Assembly: GCA_036267755.1 (NCBI GenBank)
Contig: DATAVK010000117.1
Coordinates: forward strand, 1 to 64,000
Direction of reading: 5' to 3'
DNA: 64,000 nucleotides
Source of the DNA: DATAVK01 sp036267755
GTDB lineage: Bacteria > Actinomycetota > Actinomycetes > JAFAQI01
The translations under genes were made by a program, and so were the position numbers. Positions 7,246-15,038 of the stretch are shown here, one piece after another. Each line of letters starts with the position of its first letter. Positions within the stretch are counted from its first letter, which is position 1. The notes below the pieces were generated by a model that saw nothing but the letters and a program-made list of their open reading frames with translations, was not told the origin of the DNA and did no database searches.

Positions 7246-8372
7246 CCGCGGACGACGGTACGGCGGACCAGCTGCGACTCGATCCGGTCGAGCCTCACGT
7301 CGAAACCGAGTCCGGCCGCGGCCGGGACCGCGATCGTCCCGTCGGTCGCCACCTCGTAGGTCGGGTCCACGAGGTCCCACGAGAACAGCACCGACGCCGG
7401 CGACATGTCCGCGGGCTGGGTGAAGGCAGGCAACGAGCACAGCGCCAGGTTGCCGGCCCGTCCGATCCCGGACTCCATCATTCCGCCGCACCACAACGGC
7501 ACCCCTCGCGACCGGCACAGCTCGGCGATCTCCAATGACGCAGTGATCCCGCCGACCCGGGACGGCTTGAGGTTCACGTTGCGGCAGGCGTCGAGGTCCA
7601 GCGCCCGTCGTACGTCGTCGGGCGAACGCAGCGTCTCGTCGAGGCACACCGGGGTCCGGATCTGGCGCTGCAGGGTCGCGTGCTCCAGCAGTGCGTCCCA
7701 GGCCAGCGGCTGCTCGATGCAGGCGAGCTCGTATTCGTCGAGCGCCTGCAACGTCTCGAGGTCGTCCAAGGTGTACGCCGCATTGGCATCCACCTGGAGC
7801 ATCACGTCGTCACCGATGAAGCTGCGTACGGCGGCCACGACGTCGACGTCCCAGCCGGGCTGAATCTTGAGCTTGATCCGTTGGTATCCCTCGGAAAGCC
7901 GCAGCGCCACCTCCTCGAGCGTCTCCTCGATCGTGTCCGTGATGCTGAGGCTCTCCCCCACCGGGACGGCATCGCGGCTGCCACCGATCAGCTCGCGCAG
8001 GCTCACCCCCGCGGTCGCCGCTTCGAGCGTCCAGAACGCCTGCTCGACACCGGCTCGCGCGAAGGTGTTGCCGCGGATCCGGCTCATCGCCTCGACCACA
8101 TCGGCCGGCGCCACAGTCGGCGCGGCCAGTGCCAGCGGCAGTGCGAAGTCGGCGGCGATGCCGAACGCGGACGACGTGGTGTCGGGCAGGTAGTACGGGT
8201 GGTCGAGCGCCGGACCCTCACCCCAGCCCTCGACGCCGGCCTCGTCGGTGAGATGGATCAGCAGCGTGCTGCGCGTCGCCGTGATGCCGAAGCCGGTGAC
8301 GAACGGCCGCAGCAGCGGCAGGGCGACCTCGAGGACCTCGGCGTGGACGATGGGCGCCCGCTCCGTGGTCAC
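7242..8372 (-). CDS. Enolase-superfamily enzyme of the MenC/N-succinylamino acid racemase type
   Basis: A 376-residue muconate lactonizing enzyme subgroup member. Catalytic features are visible: KLK with Lys167/Lys169, metal ligands Asp195 (VDAN), Glu220 (IEQP) and Asp245 (LDE), Lys269 in NLKPSRVGG, and GGMMESGIGRAGN near the C-terminus, characteristic of o-succinylbenzoate synthase and N-succinyl/N-acyl amino acid racemases. No other menaquinone genes are nearby, so an N-acylamino acid racemase or related role in the catabolic operon is more likely than menaquinone synthesis. The start overlaps the CMD gene stop by 4 bp; the stop lies in the shared terminator hairpin. Confidence 0.85.
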   Translation of the reverse strand: MTTERAPIVHAEVLEVALPLLRPFVTGFGITATRSTLLIHLTDEAGVEGWGEGPALDHPYYLPDTTSSAFGIAADFALPLALAAPTVAPADVVEAMSRIRGNTFARAGVEQAFWTLEAATAGVSLRELIGGSRDAVPVGESLSITDTIEETLEEVALRLSEGYQRIKLKIQPGWDVDVVAAVRSFIGDDVMLQVDANAAYTLDDLETLQALDEYELACIEQPLAWDALLEHATLQRQIRTPVCLDETLRSPDDVRRALDLDACRNVNLKPSRVGGITASLEIAELCRSRGVPLWCGGMMESGIGRAGNLALCSLPAFTQPADMSPASVLFSWDLVDPTYEVATDGTIAVPAAAGLGFDVRLDRIESQLVRRTVVRG

Positions 8373-8779
8373 GCTGGCGGCTCGGCCGCCGGCACCGCGG
8401 GCTCGTACTCAATCTTCAGCCCGGAGGCGATCGCGTTGGAGCCGTTGAAGAAATCGACCACGGACAGCAGTTCGACGAGCTCGGCGTCCGTCGTACCCAT
8501 CGAGCGCAGCGCATCCGTGTGGCTGCGGATGCAGTAGTCGCAGTTGTTGGTCGCGGACACCGCGACCGCGATCATCTCCTTGGTCTTCCGGTCGATCGTC
8601 CCGGTCTCGAGGATGTCGCGCAGCTTGAACCACTCCGCCTTGAGGTACTCCGGTCGATGCGCGATCGCCCGCCAGAAGTTCGGCACCTTCGCGAGCTTCC
8701 GCGACGTCTTGATGTCGTCGTACACCTCCTTGACGATGCCGGTCGCGTCGGCTTCCTCGACGTACGGGACAAGAGGCAT
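8369..8779 (-). CDS. Carboxymuconolactone decarboxylase/AhpD-like protein
   Basis: A 136-residue all-alpha CMD protein. The redox CxxC motif is present in NNCDYCIRSHTDAL, followed by the family histidine, as in AhpD-like proteins. Members are peroxidase-linked disulfide proteins, decarboxylases or proteins of unknown function; the CxxC/H set favours a thiol-redox activity over lactone decarboxylation. GAGGAG lies upstream of the ATG. It is in the minus-strand operon between the FluG-type amidohydrolase and the MenC-like gene, coupled to the latter by ATGA. Confidence 0.88.
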   Translation of the reverse strand: MPLVPYVEEADATGIVKEVYDDIKTSRKLAKVPNFWRAIAHRPEYLKAEWFKLRDILETGTIDRKTKEMIAVAVSATNNCDYCIRSHTDALRSMGTTDAELVELLSVVDFFNGSNAIASGLKIEYEPAVPAAEPPA

Positions 8780-8791
8780 CGGTCAGGCTCC

Positions 8792-9922
8792 TCAGGCTGA
8801 GAGGTGATAGATCCGGCGGGCATTGTCGCGTTCGACCATCGCCCGGATCCGATCGGCTGTCGCGGCCGTCGCGTCACCCGCCGCGACCCAACTGTCCAGG
8901 ACCCCGTCGAGGTGCCGCCGGAACAGCGTCCCGCTCAGGTAGTAGTACTCGGCCAGCCCGAAGCCGTCCGAGCTGTAGAGCAGCTTGCTGTACGGCGCGA
9001 TCTCGAGTGCCTCGGCGATGATCGTGCGGGAGCTGGCACCCGTGAAGTGCTGCGTAACGCCGACATCGAAGTAGACGTGAGGGAACACCTCGGACAGGTA
9101 CGCCGCCTGGCGCTGGTATGGATAACAGTGCAGGAAGATCACGTTCACGCCGCGAGCGCCGAGCTCGCGGACCCACGGCGTGAAGACCGACGGGTCGGTG
9201 CGGTGCAACGTGAGATCGGTGTCGCCGAACCCGGTGTGCACCTGTAGCGGCAGCTTGCGCTGTGCCGCGACGTCGATCGCCGTGTGCAGCAGGTGGGTGA
9301 GCAGGACCGGTGCGTCGAGCCGCAGGTCGTCGTTGTCGGCAAAGGTCGCGAACCACTGCTCGGCGGCCTTCGTCACAGTGCCGTTGTCCGGCGGGGTCGG
9401 GTCGAGATCGAAGCCGTAGCGATACGCCACCACTGACTTGAAGCCCACGCTGACGGACCCGGCCGTATCCAGTGCCGCACCCAGCCCTGCGACGAACTCG
9501 CTCGGGCCGTCGACACTGCGGGCCAGGTCCTCGGCCACCCGCTCGATGCGCGAGACGGTGTGCGTCGGTACGCCGGACAGCCGGTGCATCTCGTCCGGCT
9601 CGACCACCTCACCCGGCCGATGACCGGTATCGATGAGCAGCAGCTCGGAGCCGGCCGCCTGCAGGAACAAGCGGTTCACTGCCTCGGCGCCGAGGTCGGC
9701 ACGCGCCTTGAGGTAGTCGTCGGGGTCACAGCCCGGCTCGAGACCGAGCATGGGCGCGCAACGGGTGAGGATCGCCGTACCGATCGGGGCGTCGAAGTGC
9801 GAGGTACCAGGAGGCGGCGGCATGCCGCCCTCGTTCATCAGCAGCTCGAACTGCGGTCGCTCGAGCGTGATCGGGACGACGCCGTGCACGTGATGGTCGA
9901 CGAGGCCTCGATCGGTGGGCAC
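8792..9922 (-). CDS. Amidohydrolase family 2 protein (FluG-type), second homologue
   Basis: A 376-residue metal-dependent hydrolase with DHHVHG near the N-terminus, LQVHTGFGDTDLTL, VIFLHCYPYQRQAAYL and LLYSSDGFG. It shares the HTGFGD and Y/W-hQRAAYL segments with the plus-strand homologue at 6100-7194, but the rest is divergent, so the two probably act on different compounds. The GTG start follows TAGGAG, in which TAG is the stop codon of the glutamine synthetase-like gene. That tight arrangement recreates, as separate genes, the amidohydrolase-glutamine synthetase pair fused in fungal FluG. Confidence 0.88.
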   Translation of the reverse strand: MPTDRGLVDHHVHGVVPITLERPQFELLMNEGGMPPPPGTSHFDAPIGTAILTRCAPMLGLEPGCDPDDYLKARADLGAEAVNRLFLQAAGSELLLIDTGHRPGEVVEPDEMHRLSGVPTHTVSRIERVAEDLARSVDGPSEFVAGLGAALDTAGSVSVGFKSVVAYRYGFDLDPTPPDNGTVTKAAEQWFATFADNDDLRLDAPVLLTHLLHTAIDVAAQRKLPLQVHTGFGDTDLTLHRTDPSVFTPWVRELGARGVNVIFLHCYPYQRQAAYLSEVFPHVYFDVGVTQHFTGASSRTIIAEALEIAPYSKLLYSSDGFGLAEYYYLSGTLFRRHLDGVLDSWVAAGDATAATADRIRAMVERDNARRIYHLSA

Positions 9923-9931
9923 AGCCGGCTC

Positions 9932-11401
9932 CTAGTAGAACTCGAAGTACTCGCGCATTTCCCAGTCCGTGACCTCGCCGAGGAAGCGGTTGCACTCATT
10001 GCGCTTGGCCGCGGTGATGAACTTCACGAAGCCCTCACCGAACGCCTTCGGGAAGAACGTGTCCGCCTCGAGGATGTCGACCGCTTCCCACAGGCTGGTC
10101 GGCAGCTTCGGCGCGTCGGTCGCGTAGGGGTCGTTGTCGACCATCGGCGGCGGCGTCAGCTTGCGCCGGATGCCGTCGAGGCCCGCGGCGAGATTGGCGG
10201 CCAGGTAGAAGTACGGGTTGGCCGCCGGCTCGCCGAGCCGGTTCTCGATGTGCGATCCCTTCTCCATCGGGCCGCCCTGCACCCGGATCGCGACACCGCG
10301 GTTCTCGACTCCCCAGTTCACCCGGTCGGGAGCGAACGAGTAGGGCTTGTAGCGCTTGTAGCCGTTGATCGTCGGGGTCGAGAACACCATGCTCTCGCGG
10401 GTGTGCTCGAGCAGGCCCGCGGTGAACTGCCGACCGACCTCCGAGAGGTCCTGCTTCGGATCCTGGCTGACGAACGCGTTCTCACCGGTCTTGATGTCAC
10501 GCAGCGACTCGTGCAGGTGCCAGCCGCTGGAGAAGAAGTTGGGCAGCGACGGGCGACACATGAACGACGTGTGCAGGCCCATGTTGTGGGTGACCTGCTT
10601 CGCCGCGGTCCGGAACAGGATCATCGCGTCGGCAGGCTGCAGCCCGGTCAACGGGTCGAACGTGATCTCCAGCTGGCCCGGACCCCACTCGTCCTCGATC
10701 GACCGCAGCGGCAGGCCGAGGTCGATGTAGGCGTCGCGCAGCTTCTCGACGACGTCGTTGATCCCGGCGAGCCGCACCTCGGACAGGTACTGGTAACCCT
10801 GCTCGAGGACACTCACCCGCGGCGGGGGCGGGGGCCAGCCGGACTCGTTGAGCTCGATCCGGTCGGAGTCCCGGCGTACGACGTAGAACTCGACCTCCAG
10901 CCCGGCGACGTAGTCGAACCCGAGCTCGGCGGCCGCGTCGACCTGCTCCTTGAGCAGCCGGCGACCATCGAGCGGGACCGGCTTGCCGTTGGAGAAGTAG
11001 GCGTCCGTGATGACCCAGGCGGTCCGGTCGGCCCACGGCAGGATCCGGAACGTCGTGGGGTCCGGCACCAGGATCATGTCGGGGAAGCCGGTCAGCTCCG
11101 GGATGTCGAAGCCGCCACCAGGGACGAACGGCGGAGTGAAGACGTTGTTGGCCGTGTCCATGCTGAGCAGCGCAGCCGAGAAGTCGATGCCGTTCTGCAG
11201 CGACGCGATGTAGTCCGGCGCCGACATGAACTTGCATCGCGGCACGCCGTGCTGGTCGACCCAGATCATCCGGATCGTGCGCAGCCCCTGCTCGTCGATG
11301 ACCTCGGCGCTGTGCTCACCGGCCTGAAGCTGAGCATCGGTCAGTAGGCCGTGCTCGGCGACGAAGCCGTGCCTGCCGACGCCTCGATCGTTGCTGCTCA
11401 T
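9932..11401 (-). CDS. Glutamine synthetase-like (FluG/gamma-glutamyl-amine ligase type) protein
   Basis: A 489-residue ATP-grasp-like glutamine synthetase fold protein. Metal and substrate motifs include GLEVEFYVV, WGPGQLEITFDP, SSGWHLHESL, NGYKRYKP, VNWGVENRGVAIR and IENRLGEPAANPYFYL. It lacks the adenylylation-region signature expected of housekeeping GlnA and resembles FluG and PuuA-like ligases that attach glutamate to amines. The ATG at 11401 overlaps the stop of the class II amidotransferase by 4 bp; the open frame extends further upstream but only overlaps that gene. Likely reaction is ATP-dependent gamma-glutamylation of an amine as the first step of its catabolism; substrate unknown. 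Confidence 0.9.
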   Translation of the reverse strand: MSSNDRGVGRHGFVAEHGLLTDAQLQAGEHSAEVIDEQGLRTIRMIWVDQHGVPRCKFMSAPDYIASLQNGIDFSAALLSMDTANNVFTPPFVPGGGFDIPELTGFPDMILVPDPTTFRILPWADRTAWVITDAYFSNGKPVPLDGRRLLKEQVDAAAELGFDYVAGLEVEFYVVRRDSDRIELNESGWPPPPPRVSVLEQGYQYLSEVRLAGINDVVEKLRDAYIDLGLPLRSIEDEWGPGQLEITFDPLTGLQPADAMILFRTAAKQVTHNMGLHTSFMCRPSLPNFFSSGWHLHESLRDIKTGENAFVSQDPKQDLSEVGRQFTAGLLEHTRESMVFSTPTINGYKRYKPYSFAPDRVNWGVENRGVAIRVQGGPMEKGSHIENRLGEPAANPYFYLAANLAAGLDGIRRKLTPPPMVDNDPYATDAPKLPTSLWEAVDILEADTFFPKAFGEGFVKFITAAKRNECNRFLGEVTDWEMREYFEFY

Positions 11402-12117
11402 CGAATCTCTCCTGCCAGGGGTACGACGCCGTCGCCGAGCGTCACGGCGGTGCCGATGGGCACCAGTTGCGGGTCCGAGCTGTTCGGGAAGATCAGCGTG
11501 AAGACGGAGTCGTCGTCGGAGTGGACCGACGTCGAGACGACCTCGGCCCCGTCCGTCCTGAAGTGCCACATCGCGTTCTGCCGGTTGTCGGTGTAGAGCG
11601 CGAGCGTCCCGTCGGCGCCGAGGTAACCCAGGTTGACCTTGCCCTGGAACGTCTCGTCGACCTCGGCCAGCGCGTCGACCGGCTTCACGCCCGCCTCGAT
11701 CCGGTCGGAGAAGAACACCCAGCCGACCTCGCTGTCGGCTCCACCCTTCAGTCGATCGGCGTACGGCGGTCGCAGCGCCTCGGCCCGGCTGAGGAAACCG
11801 TTGTGGCAGAACGCGTAGTCGGTGCCGTGGAAGAACGGCTGGGTGTCGGCGAGCTGCACCGTCGACAGCTTGTTGGGTCGGCGCAGGTGGACGAGGAACC
11901 GGCGGGAGTCGACGTCGAGCAGTTCCTCGTGCTCCTTGTACTGGTCGATGTAGCGCCCGATGTCACGCACAACGCGCACCTCGCCGCTCGGGTCGTCAAG
12001 CCATGCGACGCCCCAGCCGAAGCTGCCGAGCCCGTAGGTCTCGAGCAGGCTCACCCACTCGTGCAGCCGGGAAAACGGCCGTGGCTCGTCCGTGGCCACA
12101 GCCAAGATCTCGCACAC
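11398..12117 (-). CDS. Class II glutamine amidotransferase (Ntn hydrolase)
   Basis: A 239-residue protein starting Met-Cys-Glu-Ile, so that after Met removal Cys2 becomes the N-terminal nucleophile. It includes FGWGVAWL, FLVHLRRP and FCHNGFLS, typical of GATase II domains of the EgtC/GlxB kind. Stand-alone members hydrolyse gamma-glutamyl amides (EgtC) or supply ammonia to a partner. It is translationally coupled (ATGA) to the glutamine synthetase-like gene, so a ligase-hydrolase pair that adds and removes a gamma-glutamyl group is plausible. First gene of the minus-strand operon, with GTG start and GGAAAGGA 9 nt upstream. Confidence 0.88.
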   Translation of the reverse strand: MCEILAVATDEPRPFSRLHEWVSLLETYGLGSFGWGVAWLDDPSGEVRVVRDIGRYIDQYKEHEELLDVDSRRFLVHLRRPNKLSTVQLADTQPFFHGTDYAFCHNGFLSRAEALRPPYADRLKGGADSEVGWVFFSDRIEAGVKPVDALAEVDETFQGKVNLGYLGADGTLALYTDNRQNAMWHFRTDGAEVVSTSVHSDDDSVFTLIFPNSSDPQLVPIGTAVTLGDGVVPLAGEIR

Positions 12118-12389
12118 CTAGTCGCGTCCTTTCCAGCGGTCGGCACCTCGAGGGGATGTATGCACTTGTGAGGTAGTCCCCGCTCCATCCTCGTCGTCTG
12201 ATGCCGATCAGGCGGTTCCGCCGTACATTTGAACGCGCATCTTGTGCCTGCGCATCGTATTGCTCCGGCATCAGCCCGACAAGCCCCGGGCCCCCGCGCG
12301 CCGCCGCCTCACCGGCTGCGGGCCCGCTGCCGCGACCTGATGTGATGTGCCGCGCAACCAAACCTGCGACACCGCCCGAGGAGCGCACT
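12118..12389. promoter_or_regulatory. Divergent intergenic region (272 bp)
   Basis: This space separates the minus-strand amidotransferase/glutamine synthetase operon from the plus-strand alcohol dehydrogenase and must hold both promoters. I see no clear -35/-10 pair or strong palindrome. Sequence 12341-12389 can also be read as an N-terminal extension of the dehydrogenase from ATG 12345. Confidence 0.5.
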
Positions 12390-13493
12390 GTGCGAGCAGC
12401 CATCACGCTGGCAACCGACACCCCCACGCTGATCGCGGACGACGTCGAGCTGGACGCACCGCACGCGGACGAGGTGCGGGTGAGCATCGACAGCTGCGGG
12501 CTGTGCCACAGCGACCTGTCCTACATCGACGGCGTGCTGCCCGGGACCTTCCCGATGGTCCTGGGTCACGAAGCCGCCGGCGTGGTGACGGAGGTCGGTC
12601 CTGGCGTGACCACCGTCGCCGAGGGGCAGCGGGTCGTGATGAGCTTCCGGCCGGCCTGCAAGCGCTGCTACTGGTGCATCCGGGGTGAAGAGTCGCTGTG
12701 CGCGGAGGGCACCAAGCTGCTGAACGGCCGGCTCTCCGACGGGGGCACCCGGCTGAGCCGCGATGGCCAGGAGCTGATGCGCGGCCTGGTGGTGGCCGGC
12801 TTCGCCGAGCAGACGGTGGTGCCGGTGGCGGCCGTCACCGCACTGCCGGATGACATTCCGCTGCACATCGCTGCGCTGATCGGCTGCGCGGTCCAGACCG
12901 GGCTCGGAGCGGTGTTCAACACGGCGCAGGTAGAGGTGGGAGCCACGGTCATGGTCACCGGGCTCGGCGGGATCGGGATGAGCATCGTGCAGGGCGCCGC
13001 CATCGCCGGGGCCGCGATCGTCATTGGTGTCGATCCCGTCGCCTCACGGCGTGAGCTCGCCCTGCGGCTAGGGGCAACTGCTGTCGTCGACCCAGCGGAC
13101 GCGGACCCGGTCGCCGTGGCGCGTGAGGCGACGAACGGGATCGGCGTCGACTACGCCTTCGACGCGGTCGGCCGCGCCGAGCTAGTCGAGCAGCTGATGA
13201 AGCTCACCCGCAACGGCGGGACCACGGTGATGGTCGGCGTACCCGGCCCGAGCGAGGTCGTGAAGGTCCGCGGTCTGGTCCACAACCTCTACGAGAAGAA
13301 ACTGATCGGCTGCTACCTCGGATCGGCGCGGCAGGAACGCGACATCGACCGGGCGATCCGGCTGTGGCGCGCCGGCCGGTTGGACCTCGAAGGGATGATC
13401 AGCGAGCAGGTCGGCCTCGCCGACCTCGACCGGGCGGCCGAGGCGATGCGGGTCGGCGACGGGCTGCGCTGGGTGATCAAGCCCGCCGTGTGA
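12390..13493 (+). CDS. Zinc-dependent medium-chain alcohol dehydrogenase
   Basis: An MDR-family dehydrogenase of about 367 residues. Catalytic zinc ligands lie in CGLCHSD and GHEAAGVV, the structural-zinc cysteines in CKRCYWCIRGEESLC, and the NAD site in VTGLGGIGMS. It oxidises an alcohol or reduces an aldehyde with NAD(P). It resembles the mycobacterial class of Zn-ADH that also includes NDMA-dependent enzymes; I cannot tell which. The start is GTG 12390 with GAGGAG 6 nt upstream; ATG 12345 is a longer alternative. It is divergent from the glutamine synthetase operon and may oxidise an aldehyde or alcohol of that pathway. A 6-bp stem (13500-13505/13516-13521) follows the stop. Confidence 0.9.
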   Translation: MRAAITLATDTPTLIADDVELDAPHADEVRVSIDSCGLCHSDLSYIDGVLPGTFPMVLGHEAAGVVTEVGPGVTTVAEGQRVVMSFRPACKRCYWCIRGEESLCAEGTKLLNGRLSDGGTRLSRDGQELMRGLVVAGFAEQTVVPVAAVTALPDDIPLHIAALIGCAVQTGLGAVFNTAQVEVGATVMVTGLGGIGMSIVQGAAIAGAAIVIGVDPVASRRELALRLGATAVVDPADADPVAVAREATNGIGVDYAFDAVGRAELVEQLMKLTRNGGTTVMVGVPGPSEVVKVRGLVHNLYEKKLIGCYLGSARQERDIDRAIRLWRAGRLDLEGMISEQVGLADLDRAAEAMRVGDGLRWVIKPAV

Positions 13494-13512
13494 TGCGGCG
13501 CTGCCCCGACGG

Positions 13513-14514
13513 TCAGGCAGCCGACGGCTGAATCGGGACGGCCAGCAGATGCAACGCCGTCAGCGACGACCCGTAGACGAACAGCAGCGACTGCTGGCCG
13601 GCAGCGAGGGTCACGCTCATCGGGCTCTGTCCCTTGACCAGCTGTTTGCAGGTGGGCGTGACCGCCGACGGCCAGCTGACCACCGACACCTGATGTGTCC
13701 CAGCGGTCGTCGGGAAGATCGCGAACGCCGACTGGATAGCGGACGTCGCGGCGTTGAAGATGTACGGCAGTCCCTTGATTTGAGGATCGCCGTTCAGCGG
13801 CGGCGCGCACGAGTGGTCGATCAACAAATAGATCCCGGAGTGGCCGGTCTGCGGGACGAGCGACTGGTCGACCAGGATCTCGGCTTTGCCCGCGGGCGGC
13901 GGCGGGGCAGCCGGACCCTTGGCGCCCTGGCCGTCGTCGCCGCTCTCGACACGCTCCGAGGTTGAGAGGCCCGAGAGCGGGCCGGGTATCTGCACGGAGC
14001 CGGTATCGGCGCTGAGCACGATCGTGATCCGCGCGTTCGAACCGTCGTCGATGAGGCCACCGACACCCTTGGAGTCGTCGTTAGCCGTCGGCGTTGCGGG
14101 GTTCTCTCCGGCTGGGAGCGCGAACAGCTCGACGGTCTTCTGCCCGAAGGTCGACAACAGCCTCGGGTGCACGTACGACGATGCCGTGCCAAACGTGACG
14201 TTGGTCAGGATCGGCGTCGCGGCGGCACCGGTCAGCTGGGTGTCATAGATGTCGAGCGCCGGCCCAGGCTTCCCCTTGGGCGCGTACAGGTTGACCACCC
14301 GGATGCTGGCGTCGCTCACCGGATGTCCCGAGTTGCTCTGGGCGGCAGCTGACGCGGCAATGGACGGAGTCGACGTGCCCGACGGCGCACCGCTCGGCGG
14401 CGCCGCGGCTGCACCGCCGGAAGCCGACCCGCCACCGCAGCCGGCCAACAAGACGGTGCCTGCGGCAACTGCCACCACGGACATCGGAAGACGAACTCGA
14501 CCACGACCAGTCAC
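13513..14514 (-). CDS. Secreted lipoprotein, DUF4397-like
   Basis: A protein of about 333 residues with an N-terminal basic stretch, a hydrophobic segment and the lipobox LLAGC, followed by a Gly/Ala/Ser/Pro-rich linker. The body (IRVVNLYAPKGKPGPALDIY, and a later SLLFVYG) resembles DUF4397 beta-sandwich proteins. Probably an envelope-anchored protein of unknown function. GTG 14514 is chosen because AGGGG lies 8 nt upstream and it keeps the basic n-region; GTG 14523 is a longer alternative. It converges with the alcohol dehydrogenase gene. Confidence 0.75.
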   Translation of the reverse strand: MTGRGRVRLPMSVVAVAAGTVLLAGCGGGSASGGAAAAPPSGAPSGTSTPSIAASAAAQSNSGHPVSDASIRVVNLYAPKGKPGPALDIYDTQLTGAAATPILTNVTFGTASSYVHPRLLSTFGQKTVELFALPAGENPATPTANDDSKGVGGLIDDGSNARITIVLSADTGSVQIPGPLSGLSTSERVESGDDGQGAKGPAAPPPPAGKAEILVDQSLVPQTGHSGIYLLIDHSCAPPLNGDPQIKGLPYIFNAATSAIQSAFAIFPTTAGTHQVSVVSWPSAVTPTCKQLVKGQSPMSVTLAAGQQSLLFVYGSSLTALHLLAVPIQPSAA

Positions 14515-14587
14515 CGGACCCACCCCTGCACGGTTGACGACGAGGAGCCCAGTGCACGCTGCGCCCGTAACGTCTCAGTAATGCCAC

Positions 14588-14639
14588 ACTTGTCAGGTCG
14601 CTCGGCCCAAAGCCACGCTCGAGCGTCCTGACAGGTCAG
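14588..14639. repeat. Intergenic hairpin repeat, copy 2
   Basis: A 52-bp element, 44 of 52 bases identical to 7194-7245. Its outer arms, ACTTGTCAGG (14588-14597) and CCTGACAGGT (14627-14636), pair with one mismatch; the inner part contains ACGCTCGAGCGT, a perfect palindrome. As in copy 1, the element overlaps a stop codon, here that of the VOC gene ending at 14636, consistent with a terminator-like repeat family spread through the genome. Confidence 0.75.
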
Positions 14640-15034
14640 TCGTCGGCGACGAGCTCGACCTCGAAGCCGTCCGCGTTCTCGAGATAGGCGGCGTACTGGT
14701 CCTGCCCGCCGGCATGCGGGTGAAGGTCCTCGAACATCAGCGCCCACCCATGGCGCCCGGCCTTGGCGGTCAGCGCGTCGACCCGCTCCTCGTCGCCGGC
14801 GTGGAAGGCGAGGTGGTTCAGGCCGGGACGCAGCCGGTCGTGATCCGCCGCCGACATCGCGGACGACGCTTCGATGACGAGGTACGTCGATGCCAACCGC
14901 CAGCTCCTGCCCGTCTCCCATTCCTGGAACGGCCGGTAACCCAGCTCGGTGAGCAGCCACCCCCATTCGCCGGCCGCCCGTTCCAGGTCCGGAACCCACA
15001 GCTCGATGTGGTGGACCGCGCCGATGCCGTTCAC
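14636..15034 (-). CDS. VOC/glyoxalase-fold protein
   Basis: A protein of about 132 residues with a vicinal-oxygen-chelate fold: HHIELWVPDLERAAGEW at the start, LNHLAFHAGD in the middle and a C-terminal DGFEVELV. His, His and Glu positions fit possible metal ligands. Members include glyoxalases, dioxygenases and resistance proteins; substrate unknown. GTG 15034 starts just after the NhaA-thioredoxin stop; a GTG at 15064 would overlap that gene by 26 bp. It is probably in one operon with the antiporter. Its stop lies in a repeat hairpin. Confidence 0.85.
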   Translation of the reverse strand: MNGIGAVHHIELWVPDLERAAGEWGWLLTELGYRPFQEWETGRSWRLASTYLVIEASSAMSAADHDRLRPGLNHLAFHAGDEERVDALTAKAGRHGWALMFEDLHPHAGGQDQYAAYLENADGFEVELVADD

Positions 15035-15038
15035 GCCG

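Noticed and set aside
7242..8372. Assignment of the enolase-superfamily gene as housekeeping menC
   Set aside because: Motifs fit o-succinylbenzoate synthase, but no menaquinone genes are near and it is in a catabolic operon; racemase or related activity is equally or more likely.
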